Below are positions 46,409 through 56,809 of a stretch of 64,000 nucleotides of DNA, piece by piece. Each line of letters opens with the position of its first letter. The first letter of the stretch is position 1. The notes beneath the pieces are model-generated. The model saw only the letters and a program-made list of their open reading frames with translations, did no database searches and was not told the origin of the DNA. The position numbers and the translations under genes are program-made. This DNA comes from Acidothermus sp. (GTDB lineage Bacteria; Actinomycetota; Actinomycetes; Acidothermales; Acidothermaceae), in contig JAIMAI010000006.1 of assembly GCA_023512015.1 (NCBI GenBank), positions 1 through 64,000 on the forward strand, in the 5' to 3' direction.

Positions 46409-47586
46409 TCGTCTACGGCGACCTCGTCGAGGACGTTCGTCACCACCTCGCCCGCGAGCCGCAGCGGCTCAGTCGTGCGCGGGTCGCGTCGGCCGTTGCC
46501 GCACAGGGCGGTGCGGTGCTCGGTGCGCACGGGGTGCTGCGCGCGGCGGACGCCGTCCATGCCGAACTCGCCGGGGCGGGAGTACTCGAGCAGGTGCTGC
46601 GCGAGCCGGGGGTGACCGACGTCCTCGTCAACGGGCCCGATGAGATTTGGGTCGATCGCGGCACGGGCCTCGAACGCGTCGGCCTCACGTTCCGTGATGA
46701 AGCCGAGGTGCGGCGGCTCGCCGTCCGACTTGCCGTCGGCGCCGGTCGCCGCCTGGACGCCGCGACACCGTTCGTGGACGCGTGGCTGCCCGGCGGCGTC
46801 CGAATCCATGCCGTGCTCCCGCCGATCGCCGCGACCCCCTACCTCTCGCTGCGCATCCCGAGTCGGCGAGCTTTCAGTCTCGACGACCTGCAGAACCGCG
46901 GAATGATCACCGCGTTCGGAGCAGAGCTCCTGAAGCGCATCATCGGCATGCGCCTGTCGTTCCTCGTCACCGGCGAGACCGGTTCGGGAAAGACGACCCT
47001 GCTCGGCTCCTTGCTCGGTTCGGTCGCGCAGCGGGAAAGGATTGTGATCATTGAGGACGTCCCGGAGCTTCAGGTCACGCACCCGCACGTCCTGCGCCTG
47101 CAAGCCCGTCCGCCGAACACCGAAGGCGCCGGTGGTGTGGACCTTTCGCGACTGGTCCGCGAAGCGCTCCGAATGCGGCCCGACCGCCTGATCGTCGGGG
47201 AAGTGCGCGGCCCAGAATGCGTCGACTTGCTGGCTGCGCTCAACGTGGGCCACGACGGGTGCGCGGGAACCCTCCACGCCAATGCGGCGAGCGCGGTTCC
47301 GGCCCGTCTCGAAGCACTGGCGACCGCTGCGGGGTTGAACAGGGCCGCGGTGCACAGCCAGATTGCCGCCGGCCTGCATGCCGTCGTCCACCTGAAACGG
47401 GACCGCGAGGGACGGCGGAAGCTCGCCGAGGTCGGTGCCGTGCACCGGTTGCGGACCGGCTTGGTCGAGGTGGTTCCCGCTCTGGTTGCCGACGACGATG
47501 GGGAGCTCCGGCCGGATGTCGGATTCGAGGAGTTCGGGCGCATGCTCGGGGGGCCGGCGGAGCCGTCGCTCGGAGCGTGTCCGTGA
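46405..47586 (+). CDS. cpaF: TadA/CpaF-family pilus assembly ATPase
   Basis: A 393-residue secretion ATPase powering Flp pilus assembly. Walker A FLVTGETGSGKTTLLGSLLG (about 188-207), IIEDVPELQVTHPHVLRLQ (Asp box), RLIVGEVRGPECVDLLAALN (Walker B) and GHDGCAGTLHANAASAVPAR (His box) are in order. GTG at 46405 in overlap with the previous stop; its own stop overlaps the TadB start. Confidence 0.95.
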   Translation: MIVYGDLVEDVRHHLAREPQRLSRARVASAVAAQGGAVLGAHGVLRAADAVHAELAGAGVLEQVLREPGVTDVLVNGPDEIWVDRGTGLERVGLTFRDEAEVRRLAVRLAVGAGRRLDAATPFVDAWLPGGVRIHAVLPPIAATPYLSLRIPSRRAFSLDDLQNRGMITAFGAELLKRIIGMRLSFLVTGETGSGKTTLLGSLLGSVAQRERIVIIEDVPELQVTHPHVLRLQARPPNTEGAGGVDLSRLVREALRMRPDRLIVGEVRGPECVDLLAALNVGHDGCAGTLHANAASAVPARLEALATAAGLNRAAVHSQIAAGLHAVVHLKRDREGRRKLAEVGAVHRLRTGLVEVVPALVADDDGELRPDVGFEEFGRMLGGPAEPSLGACP

Positions 47587-48416
47587 GCGGGCTCGTGGTG
47601 GTGGGAGCCGGCCTCCTCATCGCCGTCAGCGTGGATCGCACGATCGAGCGGCGCATCCGCGTCGTACGGGGCGAGACAAGTCCCGGCCGTGCGGGGCTCG
47701 GCCGCGGTCGCTTCGTGCTTGCCCTAGGGCTCGGTCTCCTGCTCGTCTGGTCCGTCGGACTTCCTGCGGCCCTGGTCGTCGGTGCCGTCGGGGGTGCCGT
47801 CGTCCGGCTCTGGAGCCACCGGCGGGGACGGGACCGTGCCGCCCGATCGCGCATGGACGTCGTCCGGCTCGGGCGGGCATGGGCCGCAGAGCTGCGCGCC
47901 GGTCGCCCGGCAGCCGCCGCGCTGGCTGCGGCGAGCCGGGCCGTCCGGGAGGAGCGGTTTCGGGCGGAGCTGTGCGACGTCGTCGCCGCCGCATCCCGCG
48001 GAGATGTAGAGAACGTGGGACCTTTGCTGACGGCGGTGGCCCTTGGAGACGAGGACACCCGGTTCGGGCTCCGGCAGTACGCAACCTGTTGGCAGGTGGG
48101 GATGACCGCCGGTGGACGGTTGGCCGACCTTATCGAGCGGACGGCGGAGACGCTGCGGGCCGAACTGGAGATGTCCCGGGCCCTGTCGACGGCCCTCGCC
48201 GGGCCGCAGATGACGATGCGTTTGCTCGCGGCATTGCCCGCAGCCGGTCTCCTGCTCGGCACGGTCATCGGCGCGCATCCGACGGAATTCCTGCTGCATA
48301 GCTCGTTGGGAGGTGCGTGCCTCGGAATCGCCGTTTTCTTGGAAGGAATCGGGGTGGTGTGGTCGCGACGAATTGCGGGACGGGCCCGGCCCGGAATCGA
48401 CCGTGATAGGGGTTGA
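47583..48416 (+). CDS. tadB: TadB-like pilus inner-membrane protein
   Basis: A 277-residue membrane protein with helices at both ends (RFVLALGLGLLLVWSVGLPA; LLAALPAAGLLLGTVIGAHP) and a GspF-like cytosolic domain between (ARSRMDVVRLGRAWAAELRA, then GLRQYATCWQVGMTAGGRLA). GTG at 47583. Forms the platform on which the CpaF motor acts. Overlaps the tadC start by 14 bases. Confidence 0.9.
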   Translation: MSGLVVVGAGLLIAVSVDRTIERRIRVVRGETSPGRAGLGRGRFVLALGLGLLLVWSVGLPAALVVGAVGGAVVRLWSHRRGRDRAARSRMDVVRLGRAWAAELRAGRPAAAALAAASRAVREERFRAELCDVVAAASRGDVENVGPLLTAVALGDEDTRFGLRQYATCWQVGMTAGGRLADLIERTAETLRAELEMSRALSTALAGPQMTMRLLAALPAAGLLLGTVIGAHPTEFLLHSSLGGACLGIAVFLEGIGVVWSRRIAGRARPGIDRDRG

Positions 48417-48999
48417 CCAACTCCTCGCGGGGCTCGGGGCGTTGCTCTTCGCGGTGATGGTGGTCGCCTCAGACCGCCCTCGGTTACCGCGACGGCGTGG
48501 GGAAAGCCGCGCATCCGCACGTCGCGGTCCTCGATCGTCACGTTCGCAAGGAATCGCGGCGCTGCGGGCTTTCACCTTGGCCTGCGACCAGTTGGCGGTG
48601 TGTCTCGATGCCGGAGCTCCCCCGGCACGTGCCCTCGAACTGGTCTGCGAATCCTTGGGAGAAATGGCGTCTTCCACTCCTCTTCCCGGAGCGGTGCGGG
48701 AGCTTGCCCTCGGCGCTCCCCCCTCGCAAGCGCTGCGCAGCCGGCATTTGGACGGGCGTTGGGCCATCGTGGCGGACGTCCTCACCCGCAGCGAGATCTC
48801 GGGAGCTGCGTGCGCCGTCGAGCTCCGCGTCATCGCCGATCAGGAGCGGCTCGCTGCACGAGACTACGCGCACCACGCAGCCGCACGAGCCGGCGTGCAG
48901 GCCGTTCTGCCGTTGGGCTTGTGCTTTCTTCCGGCGTTCGTCTTGCTCGGAATCGTGCCGGTGGCCTTAGGGCTGGCCGGAGGGTTGTGGTCGGGGTGA
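48403..48999 (+). CDS. tadC: TadC-like pilus inner-membrane protein
   Basis: A 198-residue protein, shorter than proteobacterial TadC but normal for actinobacteria. N-terminal helix LLAGLGALLFAVMVVAS, a GspF-like segment (FTLACDQLAVCLDAGAPPAR, LRVIADQERLAARDYAHHAA) and a C-terminal helix LPLGLCFLPAFVLLGIVPVA. GTG at 48403 inside tadB. Confidence 0.88.
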   Translation: MIGVDQLLAGLGALLFAVMVVASDRPRLPRRRGESRASARRGPRSSRSQGIAALRAFTLACDQLAVCLDAGAPPARALELVCESLGEMASSTPLPGAVRELALGAPPSQALRSRHLDGRWAIVADVLTRSEISGAACAVELRVIADQERLAARDYAHHAAARAGVQAVLPLGLCFLPAFVLLGIVPVALGLAGGLWSG

Positions 49000-49126
49000 G
49001 GTGGATGCGTCCACAAGGGCTCAAATCGCCGTCCACCGCAACGCTTCGAGAGCTGCACGGCAGGGACCACGAGGTGAAGGCTGACGGTGTCCAACGGTCC
49101 AACGACGGAAACGGAAAGGAATTCCT

Positions 49127-49399
49127 ATGTCGTCACGGTTCTGGAATCACCTGACAGGAACCTCCTCGGCGCTGCCGGGGAAAATACGTCGGCGGTTGGC
49201 GGGCTGGCAAGAACGCCGCCGCGCGATGGTTCGCAATGCGGGGAGGTCAACCGACGCCGGGATGTCCACCGCCGAATACGCCATCGGGACCTTGGCGGCC
49301 TGCGCGTTCGCCGCCTTGCTCTACAAGGTGGTGACCAGTAGCCAGATATTGAGTCTCCTCACCGGCTTGGTGACTCGTGCATTGCACGCGACCTTCTGA
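49127..49399 (+). CDS. DUF4244 protein, Flp-type prepilin
   Basis: A 90-residue protein. After a basic leader, DAGMSTAEYAIGTLAACAFA and LLYKVVTSSQ form the processing site (Gly-Met followed by S-T-A-E-Y, with the Glu at +5) and the hydrophobic pilin helix. DUF4244 is the actinobacterial Flp pilin candidate. ATG at 49127 with AAAGGA. Likely the major subunit of the pilus built by this operon. Confidence 0.88.
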   Translation: MSSRFWNHLTGTSSALPGKIRRRLAGWQERRRAMVRNAGRSTDAGMSTAEYAIGTLAACAFAALLYKVVTSSQILSLLTGLVTRALHATF

Positions 49400-49438
49400 G
49401 CATCCGCCGGCCCAGCAGCGCGGTTCGAGGGACCGGTC

Positions 49439-49855
49439 GTGGTGAGCGAGCTCATGCTCTGGGGTATCGGTCGGGGTCGTCGATCCGCTCACCACTGGCG
49501 GGTGAATCGGGACAACGGCTACGTGACGGCTGAGGCCGCCATCGTCTTCCCGATGGTCGTGTTCGTCGGCATCCTGGCGCTTTGGATCCTGATGGCGGGC
49601 CTGGGCCAGATTCGCACCGTCGATGCCGCCCGCACCGCAGCCCGAGCCCTGGCCAGAGGAGAGGCGCAAACCGAAGTCCTTGCCGCGGCACGGGCCGCTG
49701 CCCCGCAAGGTGCGGCAATTCAGATTCACCGATTCTCCACGCCGGTCGGCGAAATGGTCCAAGTAGTGGTACGCGCCCGTGTCGGGAGTGTCGGGCGTCT
49801 TCCATTTCCGACACCTGAGGTCGCGTCGACGGCTGTGGCCCGGTTGGAGCCGTAA
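49439..49855 (+). CDS. tadE: TadE-like pseudopilin
   Basis: A 138-residue protein with a TadE domain: NGYVTAEAAIVFPMVVFVGI begins the pilin-type helix, with Glu at the conserved +5-like place, followed by LGQIRTVDAARTAARALARG. The remainder is a small extracytoplasmic domain. GTG at 49439 or 49442. Minor pseudopilin of the Tad system. Confidence 0.88.
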   Translation: MVSELMLWGIGRGRRSAHHWRVNRDNGYVTAEAAIVFPMVVFVGILALWILMAGLGQIRTVDAARTAARALARGEAQTEVLAAARAAAPQGAAIQIHRFSTPVGEMVQVVVRARVGSVGRLPFPTPEVASTAVARLEP

Positions 49856-49861
49856 AGCCCT

Positions 49862-50362
49862 ATGACGAGAAAAACGCATACTCCGCTGAGAAGAAGCGTC
49901 GGCCGGAGCGACGACACGGGGAGCGCCACCATTCTCGGCGTCGGCCTCATGGCAGTCGTCATGATGATCGGATGGGGTGGAGTCCTCTTCGCCGGAGCCA
50001 TCGAGGCGCGGCACCGCGCCGCCGGCGCGGCGGACCTCGCTGCGCTCGCCGGTGCCGCCCAGTTGGTGACGGCCGAGGATTTCCGCGACCAGGCGGCCGA
50101 GACGTCGATGCAACGGACCGGGTCCGAATCGAGCAGCCTGACTCGCCGAGGCCAGCGAGAAGCCCGCGCCTGTGCGGTCGCGGCCGAGGTCGCGCGTCGT
50201 AACGCCGCTGCGATGGTCTCCTGTTCGGTGCGGGGCGCGGTGGTCGACGTCCGGGTAACCGTCGAGCCGCGATCATCGCCGTTGGCGCGTCTGGTCGGTC
50301 GGGTCTCCGCCGAGGCGCGGGCCGGTCCTCCCCCGGTCCGATCCGAAGTCGGTGCGGGGTGA
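49862..50362 (+). CDS. Tad-locus pseudopilin-like protein (Rv3654c type)
   Basis: A 166-residue protein with a short basic leader and one hydrophobic helix (SATILGVGLMAVVMMIGWGG) followed by EARHRAAGAADLAALAGAAQ, the TadG/Rv3654c-like helix. Last gene of the Tad operon, six bases behind tadE. Contains two Cys in the outer domain (CAVAAE, VSCSVRG) that may pair. Confidence 0.85.
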   Translation: MTRKTHTPLRRSVGRSDDTGSATILGVGLMAVVMMIGWGGVLFAGAIEARHRAAGAADLAALAGAAQLVTAEDFRDQAAETSMQRTGSESSSLTRRGQREARACAVAAEVARRNAAAMVSCSVRGAVVDVRVTVEPRSSPLARLVGRVSAEARAGPPPVRSEVGAG

Positions 50363-50487
50363 GGCATGTACGCCGAGCATCGGTCTGCCCCACGACGGGC
50401 TGCCGCAGGCTCTCCAAGCATGATTGAATGCCAGGAAATGGGGTAGTCCCAGGCACGGCACACGACTCAACGGGCGGGAGGCACTCG

Positions 50488-50829
50488 GTGGATCTATCGC
50501 TGTCGACGCGGACCGAAGGAGATCGCACCGTCGTTACGGTGGGAGGCGAGATCGATATCTACACCGCACCGAAGCTGCGCGAACAACTCGTTGATCTCGT
50601 CTCCAATGGGGTGTACCACATCATCGTGGACATGGAGAACGTCGAATTCCTCGACTCCGCCGGCTTGGGAGTCCTCGTTGGAGGATTGAAGAGGGTGCGC
50701 GCCTATGACGGAACGCTGCGCCTGGTGTGCACCCAGGAACGAATTCTCAAGATATTCAGAATCACGGGACTCACGAAGGTTTTCCCGATCTACAACTCCG
50801 TCGAGGAAGCGTTGGCCGCCTCCGACTGA
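50488..50829 (+). CDS. bldG: STAS anti-anti-sigma factor, BldG type
   Basis: A 113-residue STAS protein, the same length as Streptomyces BldG and in the same neighbourhood. [20 protein letters not shown] opens the domain and [20 protein letters not shown] carries the phosphorylatable Ser (about 57). When unphosphorylated it would bind and neutralise anti-sigma factors. GTG at 50488 with GGGAGGC. Followed by its probable anti-sigma partner. Confidence 0.92.
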   Translation: MDLSLSTRTEGDRTVVTVGGEIDIYTAPKLREQLVDLVSNGVYHIIVDMENVEFLDSAGLGVLVGGLKRVRAYDGTLRLVCTQERILKIFRITGLTKVFPIYNSVEEALAASD

Positions 50830-50908
50830 AGCCGGCCACCGTGCTGACGTCGTCCCGCGGGACGGCGAGACCCCAGGCGGATGGCGGACACGAGGGGCAG
50901 GTGAGGAC

Positions 50909-51481
50909 GTGACGACGGACGAAGGAACGGGGATCGCGACGGTCGATCCCGACGGCTCGCGAATCGTCACGCTTCGCTTCACCCCTCTCCCCGCGCACGT
51001 GCGGACCGCGAGGTTCGTGGCGGCAGCGGTCGCCCGCCGCGCCGGTATCCCGGAATCCCGACTCGACGAGGTGCGGCTCGCAGTGTCGGAAGCCTGCTCC
51101 CTAGCGGTCCGCGCCCACCAAACGCACGCGCCGCAGGAACCCGTATGCCTGCGTTTTCTGGAGGACGTCGACACCTTCCGCATCGAGGTGCACAACGCCG
51201 CCGAGCAGACCGCGCACGGTCCGAAGCAGCGCCAAGAGGCGCGCCGCCTGCTGGACGAACGGTCCAGCGAAGGAGAAGAGGCCCCGCTCGGCGACGAAGC
51301 GGGAGCCGCTCCTTCCGTCGTCCAACCCTCGGTGGACGTCGAAAGCCTTGCGGCGTCGGAGGATCTGACCTCCAGGGAGCAACTTGCGTTAGCCGTCATC
51401 GCCGGCCTTGTAGACGATCTACAAGTCGAGCACGGTCCTCACGGTTCGATGATCATTCTGCGGTGGCCGATCGGGACGTGA
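50909..51481 (+). CDS. Anti-sigma factor, RsbW-like histidine kinase-type ATPase
   Basis: A 190-residue protein. VRTARFVAAAVARRAGIPES and LDEVRLAVSEACSLAVRAHQ correspond to the first helices of the HATPase_c_2 fold, and HGPHGSMIILRWPI to its last strand. The Asn usually present in the N-box (EACTNAV) is Leu here, and a long charged insert (about 95-145) separates the halves. It is next to bldG as SCO3548 is in Streptomyces. Its target sigma factor is unknown. GTG at 50909. Confidence 0.84.
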   Translation: MTTDEGTGIATVDPDGSRIVTLRFTPLPAHVRTARFVAAAVARRAGIPESRLDEVRLAVSEACSLAVRAHQTHAPQEPVCLRFLEDVDTFRIEVHNAAEQTAHGPKQRQEARRLLDERSSEGEEAPLGDEAGAAPSVVQPSVDVESLAASEDLTSREQLALAVIAGLVDDLQVEHGPHGSMIILRWPIGT

Positions 51482-51583
51482 TGCCGGTCACGGTCTGCCC
51501 CGCGGTGTATCGCCGTACCGCAGGCGTGTCGTAAACTCCGGCATCCACAGTGTGCCGAAACGGCACCGGGTCAAGGAGGGTCG

Positions 51584-53965
51584 ATGTCCTTGTACGAGGT
51601 AGGCACTCGAGGGGCTCTCGCCGGTGGTGACCCGACCAACGGTTGGCGGTGGGCGGACGCCGTCCAGGTGACCGGCGGGAACTACACCTGGATTTTGATC
51701 ATCGCGGTCGTGGCGTTGCTCGCGCTGGTGGTCGCGTACACCTTGGCGCGCCAAGTCCTTTCCGCGGACCAAGGGACGGCGACCATGCAACGGATCGCTG
51801 CCGCCGTCCAGGAAGGAGCGGCCGCGTATCTGCGTCGCCAATTCCGCACTTTGGCCATTTTTGCCGTCGTCGTCTTCTTCCTGCTGTTCATCCTTCCGGC
51901 CGATTCCACCGGTGAACGGGTCGGACGGTCGATTTTCTTCCTGGTCGGTGCCGCGTTTTCTGGGGTGACCGGTTACACGGGCATGTGGCTTGCGGTCCGC
52001 GCCAATCTGCGGGTGGCTGCGGCCGCCCGCGCCGCGCAAGCCAGGGGCGCGATGCGGATCGCCTTCCGGACCGGCGGCGTGGCGGGAATGTTCACCGTCG
52101 GGCTCGGTCTGCTGGGGGCGGCGGTCGTCGTCCTGATATTTCGCGAGAACGCCCCGAAGGTATTGGAAGGGTTCGGTTTCGGAGCGGCGCTGCTTGCGAT
52201 GTTCATGCGGGTCGGCGGCGGCATCTTCACGAAAGCCGCGGACATCGGCGCGGATCTCGTGGGAAAGATCGAACAACACATCCCGGAAGACGACCCGCGG
52301 AATGCCGCCACCATCGCAGACAACGTCGGCGACAACGTCGGTGATTGCGCGGGAATGGCGGCCGACCTGTTCGAGAGTTATGCGGTCACTTTGGTGGCAT
52401 CCCTCATCCTCGGGAAAGCGGCGTTCGGCGACTTGGGTTTGGTCTTTCCGCTCATCGTCCCGGCCATCGGGGTCCTCACGGCCATCGTGGGAATTTACGT
52501 CGTCTCCCCCCGCGCACGCGACCGCAGCGGCATGACCGCCATCAATCGCGGTTTCTTCTTGTCGGCGGTCTTCTCGTTGGTGCTGGTAGCCATTGCAGCC
52601 TTCACCGTGTTGCCCGCGAAATTCTCCGACCTGCGGGGGCTCGACCCGACCGGAGAAATCGCACGGCATTCCGGAGATCCGCGCGTCTTCGCTTTCGTCT
52701 CCGTGCTCCTCGGCATCGTCCTCGCCGCCGCGATCCAGCAGCTCACCGGCTATTTCACCGAGACCATTCGCCGTCCGGTACGCGACATCGGGCGGACCTC
52801 GCTCACCGGACCGGCAACCGTGATCCTGGCTGGTGTCTCGGTGGGCTTCGAATCCGCGGTCTACTCGGCCCTCGTGATCGCGGCTGTGGTGTACGGCGTG
52901 TTCTTGCTCGGCGGCGGGTCGGTCGTCCTGTCGCTCTTCGCGGTGGCGCTCGCCGGAACGGGTTTGCTCACCACCGTGGGCGTCATCGTGTCCATGGACA
53001 CTTTCGGACCGGTCTCCGACAACGCCCAGGGCATCGCGGAGATGTCCCAAGAAGTTCACGGCGAAGGCGCGGTGGTGCTCACCAAGCTCGACGCGGTCGG
53101 TAACACCACGAAAGCGATCACTAAGGGGATCGCGATCGCCACCGCCGTACTCGCGGCGACCGCACTGTTCGGCTCCTTCACCGACTCTGTCGCGACCGAG
53201 AAGGTCAAGGCTGGGGTGACGACCACCCTCGGCGGTCTGACCGGCCTCAATCTGGCCTCCGACATCACCCAACCCAACACGATCATTGGTGTGGTGATCG
53301 GGGCGTCGGTGGTCTTCCTCTTCGCCGGCCTCGCGATCAGCGCGGTCGGACGGGCGGCCGGTGCGGTCGTCTTCGAAGTGCGGCGGCAGTTCCGTGAGAT
53401 CAAAGGAATCATGGAGGGGACCGCGCGGCCGGAGTACGGACGGGTCGTCGACCTGGTGACCCGGGACGCGCTCCGCGAACTCGCAACGCCGGGCCTGCTC
53501 GCCGTCCTCGCTCCCATCGCGACCGGATTTGCGCTCGGCATCGGCGCGTTGGCAGGTTATCTCGCCGGGGCGATCGCCGCGGGAACGCTCATGGCGATTT
53601 TCCTTGCCAACTCCGGTGGGGCGTGGGACAACGCCAAGAAGCTCGTCGAGGACGGCAATTTCGGCGGAAAGGGGTCGGAAGCCCACGCCGCTACGGTCAT
53701 CGGTGACACCGTCGGCGACCCGTTCAAGGACACCGCAGGCCCCGCGATCAACCCGCTGATCAAGGTCATGAACCTCGTCTCCCTGCTGGTAGCGCCGGCT
53801 ATCGTGCGCTTCAGTGTGGGGACCAACGCCAACCTGGGGGTGCGCATCGCGATAGCGCTCGTCGCGTTCGCCATCGTCGTCGCTGCTGTGATCTTCTCGA
53901 AGCGGCGTCCGGTGGCGGTCTCCGCGGCGGCACCTCAAGAGGGGGAACCGGTCACGGCTCGGTGA
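51584..53965 (+). CDS. hppA: Membrane-bound proton-pumping pyrophosphatase, K+-independent type
   Basis: A 793-residue pump with about 16 helices that couples PPi hydrolysis to proton export. KAADIGADLVGKIEQHIPED and ADNVGDNVGDCAGMAADLF are the substrate loops, and GDTVGDPFKDTAGPAINPLI the second acidic motif. Lys in VGNTTKAITKG, where K+-dependent enzymes have Ala, marks the K+-independent class. ATG at 51584 after AAGGAGGG. Lies between the bldG pair and topA, as in Streptomyces. Confidence 0.95.
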   Translation: MSLYEVGTRGALAGGDPTNGWRWADAVQVTGGNYTWILIIAVVALLALVVAYTLARQVLSADQGTATMQRIAAAVQEGAAAYLRRQFRTLAIFAVVVFFLLFILPADSTGERVGRSIFFLVGAAFSGVTGYTGMWLAVRANLRVAAAARAAQARGAMRIAFRTGGVAGMFTVGLGLLGAAVVVLIFRENAPKVLEGFGFGAALLAMFMRVGGGIFTKAADIGADLVGKIEQHIPEDDPRNAATIADNVGDNVGDCAGMAADLFESYAVTLVASLILGKAAFGDLGLVFPLIVPAIGVLTAIVGIYVVSPRARDRSGMTAINRGFFLSAVFSLVLVAIAAFTVLPAKFSDLRGLDPTGEIARHSGDPRVFAFVSVLLGIVLAAAIQQLTGYFTETIRRPVRDIGRTSLTGPATVILAGVSVGFESAVYSALVIAAVVYGVFLLGGGSVVLSLFAVALAGTGLLTTVGVIVSMDTFGPVSDNAQGIAEMSQEVHGEGAVVLTKLDAVGNTTKAITKGIAIATAVLAATALFGSFTDSVATEKVKAGVTTTLGGLTGLNLASDITQPNTIIGVVIGASVVFLFAGLAISAVGRAAGAVVFEVRRQFREIKGIMEGTARPEYGRVVDLVTRDALRELATPGLLAVLAPIATGFALGIGALAGYLAGAIAAGTLMAIFLANSGGAWDNAKKLVEDGNFGGKGSEAHAATVIGDTVGDPFKDTAGPAINPLIKVMNLVSLLVAPAIVRFSVGTNANLGVRIAIALVAFAIVVAAVIFSKRRPVAVSAAAPQEGEPVTAR

Positions 53966-54040
53966 GGTGCTCACCGGTTACCGTGTCGGGCGTAACCCCG
54001 GCTCAGGCCTGCCGGCCCTGGAACAGGAGAAGGCATCACC

Positions 54041-56683
<2,643 letters not shown>

Positions 56684-56809
56684 GCCATCGCTTCCTCGGA
56701 CGTCGGCCCTCGCGCCGAGATCGTCTCTGGGTCGGCGGCGCTCCGCGCGGAAGACCCGGCGCGGCTCGGCAGCGCGGTCAGCGCGGTCACCACCTCCGAC
56801 CTTCGGGGG

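Noticed and set aside
51488-53974. 828-codon open frame opposite hppA
   Set aside because: Asp/Arg/Glu-rich low-complexity translation, the mirror of a membrane protein with biased codons.
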